A stretch of 64,000 nucleotides of DNA from Scilla litardierei (GCA_030789695.1 CM061142.1:804248817-804312816), one strand, 5' to 3'; numbered from the stretch's first letter, positions 11,401-24,479 are shown. The notes: generated by a model from the letters alone, not told the origin. A program made the numbers and translations.

Positions 11401-12795
11401 CGACGATCTCCAATACTGCGCTCACAAATTGTTAGTTCATGAAGTATTTATGTTTGCTCATCATTCAAAACCAAATCCGGGGAGTCCAATATTCAACATA
11501 AATGAAGTTTTTAGTACATACTTTAAACACATGTTTTCATTTGCATGTTTAGACAATAAATATTTAATATATTGTCTCATAATGAGAATCAAATTTTTTG
11601 AAAGATTTCCAATATAAGATATATGAGCATTTGTATCGAATGACAGCCCCAAAAAATACACGCTATTTTAGGGACGATTGGCTCCATTCATTTTGATCTC
11701 CATATTCTAAAACCAAACACACCAAAAAAACCTGATGAACATACAGATTTTTGCTTGCTAAACCACTTGTTAAAAAATTAACAGTTAGACAACAATAGAA
11801 CCATCTTCACCCCTAGATCAACAAGTAAAAGCATTGGGGTCACTAGATTTTCGGTGTGTTGGATTATAAAGTATGAATATCAATATAAACAGAGCCAGAC
11901 GTCAAAAAAAATTTGTGGAGGATTTATAGGGTGTCATATGACACACGTGCTCATATGTCATGCCATACCAATTATTCTTATATTATATAAAGAGAGTTCC
12001 AAAACAAAAAGGAAATCTTGCCCACTTCAAAATTTAACACAAATTACGGTATTTGCCAAGAGATTCAACAAATGTCGTGGTTTACAAATTTACCCTCGTC
12101 ATTTTTTTTCCAATTAACATGGAATTTTCCATCAATATTCCTTAAATTGACAAATTTTGCCTAATTTATTGTGATTAACCACCTCCATCGGTATGGCCTT
12201 TTTTGCTTCTCTTCTTCTCTAATTCTTCCTCTCCAACCTCTTCAATCAAATCCTAAAAATTACTTTCAGCACCACATTACTTCTTATATTCTCATATTTA
12301 AGACCAAACTCTCAATCAATCATTCAAGTGAGAATTGAGGCAAAGACTTCTTTTGGTGCCAACAATGTGAACTACAATGATTTTGCTAACTTTTTCGGCT
12401 GTTGACCTTTAGCATTTTTTGCCTTTCATTTTGGCATGACTCCATCTTAATATGATGGGCAAAAAGGGGTGAAACATGACATTTCACAAAACAACGTCGT
12501 AAAAGAAATTCTTCCATGAGCATCTGATCCAATAAGAAATCCTTTTTAAAAACAAAAGAAAAAAGAAAAGGGGCCCAAATGAGGATATTTGACGAAAAGA
12601 AAGATATCAAGATGGCAAAATGATTGAAGCGTTACAATGGCTTCAACTAAAAACAACTGAAAACCCGTCATTTAAAACAGCCCAAAAAATCTTCTCATTT
12701 TCTTTCTGATATCTCTTTAGAGCATCGAGAGGAATGAAGAGGTAAACATTTTCTTTCTCATCATCAATGTCTACAAACTGTTATCCAAGGGGGTA
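11401..12795. other. Intron sequence, nothing recognised
   Basis: This 1.4-kb stretch is A/T rich with short broken frames only. No repeat boundary, splice-flanked exon or transposon domain could be supported. Confidence 0.5.
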
Positions 12796-13152
12796 ATCTG
12801 GACTTATCACCTATCAGAGGCGACACAAGAAGGGGATTAGAGTTGCAAATAGAAGACAATGGTGTTTTTGTAATTTTAAGGGCAACGGGGGTATTTATAT
12901 AATTATGTTGAATATCTTATTAATATTTATATGGGGCTAGGAAGATTAGGAATTTTATGCTGAATTTTATGAAAGAACTTCGTAAATGTTGATTATATCC
13001 CTCTTTTGTGAAGAGTGCGGCCATCCTCTCGAATTAGTGGCTTGGGAGAGCGGTCCATCTCTCGAATGTCGCCAAATATCCTTATTTTCAAATCAGATTT
13101 TTTACTTTCCAAAATACTATCTTTTCTTCATAAACCAGAAAAGATCCTATCA
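12796..13152 (+). repeat. 5' LTR of the chromovirus, followed by primer-binding site
   Basis: It shares GACTTATCACCTA(T/C)(C/T)AGAGGC, TTGTAATTTTA and GCTTGGGAG blocks with the 3' LTR at 20597. It ends GATCCTATCA, and TTTGGAATCAGAGCA (13154-13168) matches the initiator-Met primer site with one change. The usual TG start is degraded. Confidence 0.8.
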
Positions 13153-13239
13153 ATTTGGAATCAGAGCACTTCGATCTTGATTGCGGTGAAAAAAGTTGAT
13201 GCCTTGGATGAGAAATTGGGAAGCAAAGTAGAAACCATT

Positions 13240-13304
13240 GATGCCATCTTCTCCTTCATCGCGCTTGATGCCATCTTCTCCTTCATCGCGCTTGATGTTA
13301 CTCC
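13240..13304. repeat. Left inverted arm and 27-bp direct duplication next to the plastid insert
   Basis: A 27-base unit, GATGCCATCTTCTCCTTCAT plus CGCGCTT, occurs twice in tandem (13240-13266, 13267-13293) and is followed by GATGTTACTCC. Bases 13267-13304 are an exact reverse complement of 13693-13730 on the far side of the psbB insert. If one unit is removed, the match extends to 43 bases (13693-13735). Confidence 0.95.
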
Positions 13305-13305
13305 A

Positions 13306-13737
<432 letters not shown>

Positions 13738-16700
13738 TAGAGGACGTTGGAAGCCCCAACGAAGAAAGGATATCCAGGGAAGTTAGATCTGGAAGGCGAA
13801 TGGGGCCATGATGAAGATCTAGGGCGAAAGGCACAACTTTTAGCCGAATGGAAGGAAAAGGTCGGGAATTAGTTGAATCACTCCTCTCTAAGTCGGATCA
13901 GGACTTCGAGGAGGCGGCGAAAGAAGACACAGGAGTAGTGCAGCCTTCGTCCGGCACCACGGTCCCTGGCAGTCGTCCCGGAGCTTCGCAGCTCCCTAGC
14001 GGCCCGACAGGGGTGAAGCTTCGGGAGGCACTGCCAGGGACCGTGAGGTCTGGCAAGGCCACGGGGGCCTCACGGCCCACTAGCGGCCCGCCAGGAGCCC
14101 GTCGGGCCTTGGCTGGGTCGTGAGGGGCCCTGCAGCTCCATGGCAACCCACCGAGACCCCGATGGCCACCTGAGGCTCCTCCCGAAGCCTGACGACGATA
14201 AGAAATCCTCCAGGGGCCCCATGGCCCCAAATTTGTTGTAGAGAGACGACGGTGTCCACTTTTAGTGTACAAGGAGTATCAGGATGACTATGACGATGAC
14301 ATGTGCTATAAGGAGGATGGTAGACTCGGGTTGGAGTGATGATCACTGGGGTGGTGACATGCTAGAGGACGATCAGACCGGGGGGTCTTGGGGTTGATGA
14401 CATGTGAGAAAGCTGAAGATGCTGCTTTTCGAAGGAAATAATACTTATGACTGGAGTAACCGATCTGAAAGATTTTTGCGGTGACACGCCTAACAGAGGG
14501 GCCGAAGTTGGAGGTGATCGACATCTGCTTTGAGGGGACGTCGCTCTCCTGGTTTCAGTGGAAGGAGCAGAGACGACCTATATGCTCATGAGATGAGCTT
14601 AAGTACTACTTGGTAAACAGGTTTCGAGACACCCAGAGAGGGAACTTACAGGAGCATCTATATGGCTAACAGTTGTGGAGCATCATGGCTTACAGTTGGT
14701 GCACGCTAGGAGTTTTAAGGTGATGATGAGGACCGGTTAGGTGGAGTACACACTCGGCCTTATTCTGATGCTTCAGGGCTTTCAAATTGTGAAGGATTTC
14801 TTACAGCTGGACTTGGGTAGCACCGACATGATATTGGTAATGTGGTGGTTGTAGTCATTAGGGGATATGAAAGTTAATTGGAAGCTACTGTAGATGGAGT
14901 TCCAGTATGATGGAAGAACATTTACACTTCAGGGGATCCTAGTTTATACCAAGCCATGGGTTCCCTAAAAATCATGACAAGGACGATTCAGTCAGAGGAC
15001 AGAATCTAGGTGGAGTTATATGGTATGGTGAGAGGAGGCTGAGGAGGCTGAGGACGAGCAAATCATTCCCACTGATGTGCAGCAGCTATTGATCCACTTC
15101 GAGGGAGTTTTTCAGACTCCTCATGGTCTTTCTCCACCACGGGACCATGAGCATGTGATAGTCCTGCGTGAGGGAGTCTCGTCTATCAGTGTGCGCCGTT
15201 ACCCAGGTGGAGAAGAATGAGAAAGAGCATATGGTTGGAGAGATGGTGCAGGTTGGGGTTATTTAGCCTACTGTGTGCCCTTTTTTGGGCCCAGTCTTGC
15301 TAGTGAAGGATGAGAGTTTGAGGGTATATGTGGACTACCGTGCATTGAATAAGAACACGGTCCATAATAGGTTTCCTATTTCGATGATTGACGAGCTGCA
15401 TGAGTCAGTGATCTTTACCAAGATAGATCTAAAGTTCGGCTACCACCAGATCAAAATTTGAGCAAAGACGTCGCTGAGACAATGTTCAAGACTCATGAGG
15501 GCCAATATGAGTTTAGTCATGCCATTTGGTTTGACCAATGCTCCTGTCACTTTCCAGACGCTCATGAATAAGGTATTCTTTTCTTAACTGAGGCTATTTG
15601 TATTGGTCTTTTTAGATGACTTGTTGGTGTACAGTCGGTCCTTGGAGGAGCATGTATGTCATTTGCAGATAATGCTACAGGAGCTTTAGAGACACCAATT
15701 ATATGCAAACAAGAGGAAGTGCTTGTTCGTACAGCAAAGGATGGAATATTTGAGGTACGTGATGTCAGCAGAGTGGCGATGAATAGATCGAATATTGCAG
15801 CGATGTTGGATTGGCCACTCCATATCACTTTGCGGGGGGCTGAGAGGAATCTTGGGGCTGACAAATTAATATAAAAAATTTGTGAATGGGTACCGTACCA
15901 TTGTCTGGTCATTTACAAAGCATCTCAAGAAAGATAATTTTCAGGGGAGAAAGAATGTGATGAGAGCTATTAAGGGCCTGAGAGGGCCATGACTAATGTA
16001 CATGTGATGCCTCTTCTTGATTTCAGTAAACCATTTGTGGTAGAGTCGAATGCCTCAAGAAATGGATTGGGTGCTGATGCAGGATGAGAGGCCAAGGGCA
16101 TATTTCAGTCAGGTATTGATGTCGTTAGCTCGACTGAAGTTTGTATATGAGAGGGAGCTGATGCACATTGTATTAGTAGCGTAGAAGTGGAGACATTACT
16201 TGCTTGGCTGTCGATTTGTAATGTGCACGGATCAGGAACCTGAAATACTTATTGGAGCAGCGCATGGTGACTGAGGAACATCAGAGATGGCTCACGAAGC
16301 TGATAGTTTATGTCATCAACATGAGTATTGAGACTTATCTGTGATGTTTTGTTTTAGAGACCCCAAGGTAGTGGGCGAGGTAGTCTGCTTGGACAGAATA
16401 TTGGTACACCACCTCTCATCACACTGCAGTTCAAACCACGCCGTTCAAGATTTTGTATGGACAAGATCCTACTCATCTAATATACTATGACCACAGTACT
16501 ACATTAGTTTCTCAGGTGGAGCAATATCTGGAGGAGAGGTATACGGAGTTGAAGGAGTTGAAGCGAAACCGACCAGAGCTCAGCAGGTCATGAAGACGCA
16601 GGCAGATGCATTTAGGAGGTATGTTCAGTTCGCTGTGGAAGACTAGGTGTACCTAAAGCTACGCCGGTATCGACAGAGATCTTTGCGCATAAGAAGAACG

Positions 16701-19059
16701 AGATGCTATCAGCTAGGCATTTTGGACCTTACAAGATAGATGCGAGTATTGGCCATGTTGCCTACAAGTTGAAGTTACACCAAGAGTCCGTCATACACCC
16801 AGTTTTTCACGTGTCACATCTTCTAGTTCATCGGGGACCATACGCCTTCTCCATCATTACCATCAGTGTTCTAAAAATAGTTCTATGCGACCATATAAAA
16901 GGAGGCAGGCGGTGCCCGCATCAAAACTAAAAATGCTCCCTCGTTATGTGGGCCGGTCGCATATGCGGCCGCCTTGCAAGTATGCGCCCACATACGTGGT
17001 AAGTATATTTTTTAAAACCCGACCAAAAACAGTGAAACCCCAACCCAATCAGCCAAAATATTTTTTTGTTTAAAACCATACAGCTTGGCTCTCTCCAGCA
17101 GCAAAAGCGGTGAAGCATTGTGCTAGGATTTTCCCTCTCCATGAGCAACAACGGCGGCTCTCTCTAGTTAGGCAAATCAGCGGCAAAGCAAGGTGGACCG
17201 GCGGCAAAGCAGCGAGGCGCGACGTCGCACTCCCAGCCAGGTACGCCCTCTCTCCTCCTCCTTCAATCCTTTTCCTTCTTTCCTATGTTCTTTTTTCTCC
17301 ACTCCTCCTTCAAACTTGTGAATCTTTTTTCCATGTTAAAAACATGATTCCTTGGTTGATTTGCATTTCTTCTGAATACACCCATAAAATCTTATTTACT
17401 AACAACTTTGTGTTGCTTTCAGAATGCAATCAACATGTTAGTTCACGCTTCAGGTAGTTGAACTTATAAAATAATTGTTAGGAAAACAAGTTCTTTGCAT
17501 GGTTATGTCACTTTTTTTTCTTTTTCTGGTTTTGTTTTTCTAAATGGACTTTGTTTCGGCTATTAGGATTTTAGAATTGGCTTGGATGGCTTCAGCATGG
17601 ATTCATTTTTTTTCCTGTTTATGGTTCAATATTAGGTAGGCAGTTAGCAAATACATCTTTGTAGTGTGCATTTCATTCTGGCATTTGCCTCAATTGAGAC
17701 ATGCTCATACATGCTTGATTTAAGCTATGCTACATGCTTGATATTGTTGATATTTTATTATATTCTTCAAATTATTCCATGTCATCCAATTCATCAAGAA
17801 AGGATAGTTCATCTAGTGGCAATAAAGATGGGGCAACTTTTTTCGGAAAAGGCCACCCAAATCGAAAGATATATGTTAGGAGTATGGAAAGGAAGTGAAT
17901 CCATGAAATTCTAATGACGTGAGGTGTGTAAAATATAATAAAGTTTTTAAAGGAGGCATCAATCGCTTGAAGAAACATATAGTTGGAATGTGTTTAAAGG
18001 CATGTGATGAAGACATGACAATTTGCAGGAAGAATTTAGAAGCAATAAAGATGAAACAAATGGAGAAAAGAACAACAGAGGTTGAATTGAGGCAAGAGGT
18101 GCCGATTTCCAAATAATGTGATCCGAAGAACCCGAACTCGTAAATATTGGGGAAAACATCTCGTGCTATTAGGCATTTGGATCGAATGATGAATGAAGAA
18201 AAGCTAATGCAAACTTCTCATAATGAGGGAGAAAAGAAAAAGTGGCATGACTTGGCTCACGAATATGTCAGTATATGGTGTTATGCGGCCGACCATTCAT
18301 TCCATACTTTCGATTTCCTTGAATGAGACATTGCATGCGAGGCCATCGGTAGACATGGGTCAGGATACAAAGGGCCGAGCGATAATATTAATTCAGGGTC
18401 CCTCTTTTACATTGTTCTTATCAGTAGGTGAAGGAAGATGTTAAAAATAGAGATGCCTAGGATGCATAAAAATAAAAATGAATATGGTTGCAAATCTTAA
18501 CTGATGGGTGGACTAATAGGATGCATAGGAGTGTAATGAACTTATGTGTGCATTGTAAGGAGGGCACAAGTTTCATCAAGTCAATTAAAGATTCTGACAA
18601 TGCACATACTGGACCAAATATCTATGATTGGGTTGAGAGATGTATTAAAGAGGTACGAGAAGAATGAGTAATACATGTAACCAATAACCACTTCTCAAAT
18701 ATGATGGCAAAGAAAATGAAGAAGATTTACTCGACCAAAATTGTTTTGGAGTAGTTGTGCAGCACACACCATAGACTTTATGTTGGAAGATATCGGAAAA
18801 CTTTCCAAGTATACAGTTGTGATTCAGAAAGCAAGATCAATTACAATATTTTTATATTCTCATATTAGCACTTTTGCAATGATGTGTAAGTTCACTAATA
18901 GAAGAGAGCATGTTGGACCAGGGATGACGAGATTTGCTACAACATTTCTCAACTTAGGTTGCCTTATTAATAAAAGATGTGGTTAGCTAGTATTGTATCA
19001 TCGACGGCTTACGAAGAAAATAGATGATCCAAGACTAGAAAAGGAAGAGCAGTTAAAGC

Positions 19060-20212
19060 CAAGGTTTTAGGTCGCGGTTTCGGTCTGGGTATCGTTCTTC
19101 CCAAAATTTAGTTTTCGGTATCGGTATCGCCCGTTTCGGTGGTTTCGGAAGCAAGTTTCGATTTCGTCCGTATCGCTAGTCTCGGCAGTTTCGTTTCGGG
19201 TATCGATTTCTGTTTCGAATATACTTTAAATATGTATATACTATATACACACAGTGATGGTTTCGGAGGTTCTTAATTCTAAACCTATCAAATACTATTA
19301 AATACTTAAAAAACTAGAATATTAATCATATACTTTCAAATACTAAATACTAAATAGATAAACTAAATTTGAGTTCGTAATCATATCAAATACTAAATAC
19401 CTAAAGTTTGGTAATAAATACTAAATATTAGATAAATGCATAGATCCTAAAGCTTGCCTTGCGCACCCACCATTTTACCTTGCGCACATACCACTTATTT
19501 ACAAGTTTGCCAAAAAAATCGTTGGGAGTTGCTTTGCGCACCCACCATTTTGCTTTGCGCACATACCACTTATTTACATGGTTGCCACAAAATATCCGCT
19601 TGATATGCGCACCGACTGTTTTACTTTACGCACATACCATTTATTTACAAGTTTGCCTTTTTAAAGAACGCATCATCGCCTCAAAGGCGACTCGGGCCTC
19701 TCTCTCTTTGCTCACTCTCACTCTCACGCTAGATGGTCGAGGCGGGTTCGACGAGGCAGGAGGCATGTTCGGCAAGGCGACGATGCAATGGAGGTGAGTT
19801 CAATTTTTTCATGATCTTCCTTTTGTCCTTTTCTTCTTTTTTTCAGCAATTTTTTTCTTAGTTCTGCCTCTTCATCTAATTCTTCGTTATTTTTAAGCCA
19901 AAACCCTAGGATTTTCTCCTCTCTTTTAACCGAGCTTTCTATGCAACCTATTGATTTACGCAATTTTTCGGGTTTTTTAGAGAATTTTTATTTAATTACA
20001 CACTCGTCTTTCTCCGTCTTCGATCGGTACTAAATGGTATCGGTCAGTTTCGACCGGTATCGGTCAGTTTCGACAGGTATCGGCCAAAATTGACCGATAC
20101 CGTTCGGTATCGGCCGATACTGAAACTAACCCTTAGTTTCAGTATCGTCAACTGCCGATACCGATACGATACGGCCGATACCTAATGGTATCGGCCGATA
20201 CCTCAAACCCTG
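19060..20212 (+). mobile_element. Non-autonomous hAT element, family hAT-R, nested in the hAT
   Basis: The 1153-bp element has an exact 8-bp target duplication GTTAAAGC (19052-19059 and 20213-20220). Its left end is CAAGGTTTTAGGTCGCGG and its right end, inverted, is CAGGGTTTGAGGTATCGG. TTTCGG and TATCGG motifs crowd both ends, and an A/T tract of AAATACTA units lies inside. At 19733 an ATG begins a 61-base GC-rich block ending in GGAG|GTGAGT. No transposase is present. It interrupts the transposase of the hAT at 16864-20388, so it is the younger insertion. Confidence 0.92.
19456..19660. repeat. Three tandem units of about 73 bp inside the nested hAT
   Basis: Each unit has TTGCGCACCCACCATTTTAC or a variant, then GCGCACATACCACTTATTTA and a TTGCC end. 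A related inverted pair is found in the 5.85-kb hAT at 28884-29012, which supports common family origin. Confidence 0.85.
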
Positions 20213-20388
20213 GTTAAAGCTACAATCTATTCAGACCTATTTTGAAAAAATGTACAATAATTAATGAAGATTTACACTGATCTTTTTAAACTATTAAGAA
20301 TTGTTGATGTGGATAGGATGCCATCTATGGGCTTTGATTATGGAATGATTCAAGATGCAAAGAATTTATGGGCTTTGTTTATGGAAGA

Positions 20389-20596
20389 CTTACCATTGAC
20401 TTTGACAGAGTATATGGAGGTTATTTTGGAGCCAACAGAGTTGTCAGGAGTTCGACATGGGCATTCATGGGGTCATGAGGTGCTGATCCAATGGAAGAGA
20501 CTTTTTGACCATGAGGCTACTTGGGAGCCTTTTGGAGTTATTGAGCGATTACCAGATTTTCACCTTGAGGACAAGGTGGCTCTTTTGGAGGAGTAA
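20389..20596 (+). pseudogene. Chromovirus integrase C-terminus with chromodomain
   Basis: The frame reads MEVILEPTELSGVRHG, then VLIQWKRLFDHEATWEPFG and FHLEDKVALLEE. The W-K...ATWEP pattern is the chromodomain used by chromoviruses to target histone-marked chromatin. This is the end of the pol gene interrupted at 16863. It stops just before the 3' LTR. Confidence 0.85.
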
Positions 20597-20885
20597 TGAT
20601 AGACTTATCACCTACTAGAGGCAACACAAGAAGGGATTGAAGCATCGAATTGATGTAAGGGGCGTTTCGTAATTTTAGGGGCGAGAGGGTATTTCTATAA
20701 TTTTGCTGAATATCTTATTAGTATTTATGTAAGGCTATGGAGATTAAGGATTTTATGCTCAATTTTGTGAGAGAACTTAGAGGTTGATTAGATCCCTCTT
20801 TTGTGGAGAGTGCATTCATCCTCTCGAATTGGTGGCTTGGGAGGCCAAACTATCCTTGTTTTCATCTTTTTTAAATTAAAAATCA
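20597..20885 (+). repeat. 3' LTR of the chromovirus, truncated
   Basis: It starts TGATAGACTTATCACCTACT right after the pol end and matches the 5' LTR through GGTGGCTTGGGAG. The last 100 or so bases expected from the 5' copy are missing. Instead the sequence folds back on itself at 20885. Confidence 0.8.
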
Positions 20886-20944
20886 GATTTTTAATTTAAA
20901 AAAGATGAAAACAAGGATAGTTTGGCCTCCCAAGCCACCAATTC
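20826..20944. repeat. Perfect 59-bp palindrome at the LTR end
   Basis: Arms 20826-20884 and 20886-20944 are exact reverse complements around a single A at 20885. The left arm begins GAATTGGTGGCTTGGGAGGC. The right arm is an inverted copy of the LTR end. Confidence 0.97.
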
Positions 20945-21941
20945 CACAATCGTATCTGTTCTCCATACACTCTAGAAGATTCTATCATAATCTTCTAATG
21001 CCCTAAGCTTTTGGGCGTCAAGTGGCAATATAAAGAACTTTGGAGATGGATTACTAAATAGGCAAGATTAGGTGGGCATCAAAAATATTGAAAGTTCTAT
21101 GATTTTTATTAGGATGTTTCTTTATTATTAAAACCTACCATCCGTCAAATCCTCTGACAAAAGCTAAAATGGACACACAAAATGATTATTACTTACGAAC
21201 ATTAGATAATACTTTTAATATGTATCAAGGTAATGGAAAGCAGGAAGCAAAGCAGCAAGACACTGCTCACACTTTTAGTTTTTTTTTTTTTTTTTTTGGG
21301 GGGGGGGCGTACACAACAAAAATAACCTAGAGAGATTTTAAAGATATTAAGTGCAAAATTTTATTACAGTAGGGAATGAAGAAAAAGTCAAGAAATTAAG
21401 GGAAAACTCTACAAATATCATTTCGAATATTAATATTATCGCATTATAGAAATAATATAAAATATTTTATAATTTTAAGATGATTTATACAATATGCCGA
21501 TATTCGATAGCTTTAAGGCTGTAGCGTTCCAAAAAAGAGAAAGCGAAAGATGTGGTTTAAGTGGGTCTCTAGTACGCTTTTTACAGCTACTTATATAAAC
21601 AAATCAGGTGATAAATATATAAAGCAGATGTATATAACATCTGTTTTATATCCTTTTCTTTTAATTAAATTACTATAAACGCGAATGTAACTAGCCGACT
21701 TGGCCATAGTAATTTTTTGCACCAAAGTTGCCGTAAATATAATCCATGCACTTTAGCCGAGGGAAAAAGAAAAGCTAGTGTTCAGGCATATAAGCCACAA
21801 AGAAAAAATAACATGTCATGATTAGCTTTCATGCCAAAGAAAAAATAACTGGTCGTGATAAGCTTTCATTGTCTACTGGTGGAAGAACTTAGCAATATAC
21901 GGCCAGGAAGTAAAATAGTTGCTTAAACACAGAAAACTTGC
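20945..21941 (-). other. SUVH4 intron flank, non-coding, with poly(T)/poly(G) run
   Basis: No coding signal is seen. A run of about 20 T followed by about 10 G sits at 21279-21307 and its length may be unreliable. The GC-type donor of the SUVH4 exon is at 21941-21940. Confidence 0.6.
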
Positions 21942-22030
21942 CTGTAGGACCACATGGTGGATTATCAACAACATTAGTAGCCGGGATTGGGAAATTCTCT
22001 TGGCCAACACTGATATCTTCGCACACCAAT
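21942..22030 (-). CDS. SUVH4: SUVH4-like exon: SRA to pre-SET linker
   Basis: The minus strand shows a TCTGTTAG acceptor, one codon-completing base, 29 codons and one base before the donor. The peptide includes LVCEDISVGQENFPIPA and TNVVDNPPCGPT, the hallmark linker in front of the pre-SET domain of SUVH4. The donor reads ACAG|GCAAGT, a GC rather than GT donor with an otherwise perfect consensus. Joining to the exon at 3799 makes an Asp codon and continues as FEYCKAI, matching the usual PPTGF(T/V)Y region. Flanking sequence is non-coding. Confidence 0.93.
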
Positions 22031-22659
22031 CTAACAGACAAAATAAACAAAGTCAATCCTTCATGATAATTTGATATTTTAATGTAAAACACTGGAATAG
22101 GACTACGGCACATATACATAGAGTTGCATAGGTGCGCCAACAATCACTAATTCATATGATACATGCATATACACATACATATATATACATATACATGTAT
22201 GTACAAATATAGATCTTTATACATATGCTTAGAAGTATTTAAACAAAGAACTCAATATGGCCACCAAGAGGTATTAGAAACAGGTGTGTGTAAATGATGA
22301 AGGCGTGAGAGGGCAAGTGTTGGAACTCCTTGAAAGGGGATGTAAGCATCAAAACTTCCCATATTTCATATTTAATATATATATATAAGTTGTATAATTT
22401 TTTTAAAAAAATAACGAAGTCAAAATTTTAGGAACCTAATAGAATACCAAATGTGTGGAGTAGCACTTTGGTACCGTTGTATAAAAAGAAAGGTTATATA
22501 TAAAGTTGCTTTAACTATCATGGAATCTAGTTGATCTATCATATCATGAAACTGAGAGAGAAAATAATCAAGTTTATGTTGAGAAAGAATGTCACAATAT
22601 TTCAAAATTAATTTGGGTTCATACTGGGACGTTCAACAACAAAGGCAATCCATTTCACA
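22031..22659 (-). other. SUVH4 intron flank with (AT)/(CATA) repeats
   Basis: Alternating TACATATA-type repeats lie at 22160-22220. A segment near 22310-22330 resembles a common plant interspersed sequence. No exon could be supported. Confidence 0.5.
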
Positions 22660-23740
22660 AAGATTATGAAGCAACATAGAGTAAGAAAGAGAGATTAAGA
22701 AAGAGAGATTTACAATCTTTAATGACTTGAAGAAAACATACTATAGAATCCCTAAAGAGGTTCTGTGATGAGCCTTATTGAAGAAAGGGACCCTTCTAAA
22801 ATATGTTAATTCAATTCAAGATTTGTATTTAGAAGACTGAGGTGAAAATTTATGGAGGAATAGTATATAACTTCATGATCACCGTTGTGTTACATCAAGG
22901 TATGACTCTGAGCCCTATCCTCTTTGCTATATCAGCTTACAGACATATTTGTCGGCAATTTTGTTTTGATAGATATGGTCAAAAGAAATGTAAATGTAAA
23001 GTTCGATTTGTAAAGGCAGCCAATGGAGACTTGAAATTTCAAACATAGCAAAAACAAAACTGAGTATATGCAATATAAGTTTAGTAGAATGAGACATGAA
23101 GATCATAACGTAATGAATCTAAATGGGAAAAATATATCAGTAAGTATTTTAAGTATCTCACGTTGATTATCTAAAAGAATACAAAGATTAAGGAAGATGT
23201 TGATCATAGATTTAAAACATGATGATTGAAGTGGAGATCAACAATAATATGGTGCAATCAAAATGTACTGTTGCGATTAAATTGTAATTTTATACGACAG
23301 TTATTAGACAAGCTTTGTTATATGATACAAAGTGTTGGGCTATCGCCAAAAGGTATGAATATAGTTTGGATGTGGCAAAGATGCGAATGTAGTCGTGAAT
23401 GTGTGGAACCACTAGAAAAGATCAGGTAAAAAATAAGAATCCGAGAAAAGCTAGGTGTAGTCATTATAAAAGATACGATGAGAGAACATCGCTGGAGATG
23501 GTTCGGTCATATAGACCGAAGACACATTGATGTGCCCGTTAAAAAGATAAAACACATGAATGTTACGATCAAGAGAATTTGATGTAGATCGAAGAAGATT
23601 TGGCTAAAGTGATAAGGGATATGAAAGATTTTGGGTTGACAGAAGAGAACTTTAGATCGTAATACGTAAAAAAATGAGTATGTGACATCACGATCTGACA
23701 TTCTTTCTATTGCTTACATGAAACCAAATCAATGCTATAA
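22660..23740 (+). mobile_element. RTE-clade LINE fragment, decayed
   Basis: Shifting frames show RTE-type reverse transcriptase text. There is DLQSL with KEVL-like text near 22710-22770, and NFMITVVLHQGMTLSPILFA at about 22870-22930, the finger-palm region with LHQG..LSP. TEYMQYKF lies near 23060. The RTE C-terminal tail REHRWRWFGHIDRRHIDVPV lies near 23485-23540. Only the second half of an ORF is present and stops are frequent. The hAT at 23771 lies just beyond its 3' end. Confidence 0.7.
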
Positions 23741-24479
23741 TGATGATGGATGAATGAATAAAGTCAAAAGCAATGTTTTAGGTCTCGGTTTCGGTCTCGC
23801 TCTTCCCAAAATTTAGGTCTCGGTATCGGTATTGTCCGTTTCGGTTTCGTCCGTTTCGGTAGTTTTAGCAGTTTTGTTTCGGGTATCAGTATCGATTTCG
23901 GAGCTACTTTAAATATGTATTTTATACATATAAATGCGTACAAAATTTTTCCGGAAATTTCCGGAATTTTTGGCATTTTTCGGAATTTTCCATGTATTTT
24001 TTTGTATTTTCATGTTCACATTACTCATTTGTAACAACAATTAACTAACTAATTAATATAAAAGAACAATAAAAATTAATGAGCCATAGATATGACATCA
24101 TAATACAAAAAATGAATAAAATACATCAAAAGATACTAAAATAAATAAAATATACAAAAATATACAAAAATCTCATTCAAAGTTATCATCCGACTATATG
24201 GTGCATGGTAGTATGGTGGATAAGAATAATGCATCTGTTCCGGTCCTAAAAATCATATCATGTTATCATATGTTGAGGGCCAGCTCAGCTCGACGAAAGG
24301 CATGTCATGACTGCCTTGACTGCTGGATTGCTCAGTCACATGCAAACCGCACCTGTATTGGCTACCATAATCCGCATAGACAGTGCAAAATACCTGTTGA
24401 CTGCCTGAGTATCCGTGGAATATTACTCATGAATGACAGGAATATCATTACCTTCATAATAATCAAAAGAACGTTGATA

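Larger units (their letters stand above)
16864..20388 (+). mobile_element. hAT element inserted in the chromovirus
   Basis: The left end CAGTGTTCTAAAAATAG is a typical hAT terminus. It is preceded by ATTACCAT (16856-16863), and CTTACCAT (20389-20396) follows the right side, a 7-of-8 match to an 8-bp target duplication. Removing the insert restores Gypsy reading SPSLPLTLTEYMEV. The right terminus does not mirror the left one, so the 3' end including the dimerisation domain has been lost. A smaller hAT (19060-20212) is nested inside. Confidence 0.75.
17770..20388 (+). pseudogene. hAT transposase pseudogene (BED, DUF659, catalytic fragments)
   Basis: A BED-type zinc finger tail is seen near 17930-17990 (YNKVFKGGINRLKKHI). 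A DUF659-like region follows to about 18660 with several stops. The catalytic-fold fragment CAAHTIDFMLEDIGKL lies near 18760, followed by MTRFATTFLNLGCL near 18930. After the nested element, coding-like text resumes (FKLLRIVDVDRMPSMGFDYG, about 20280-20345). The hATC dimerisation domain is missing. A leader block near 17130-17241 ends in CCAG|GTACGC and may be exon 1 of the original gene. Confidence 0.75.

Noticed and set aside
22270..22340. Candidate for the missing SUVH4 micro-exon (minus strand FQGVPT text)
   Set aside because: It lacks a fitting acceptor and donor, and the text resembles a common interspersed plant repeat.
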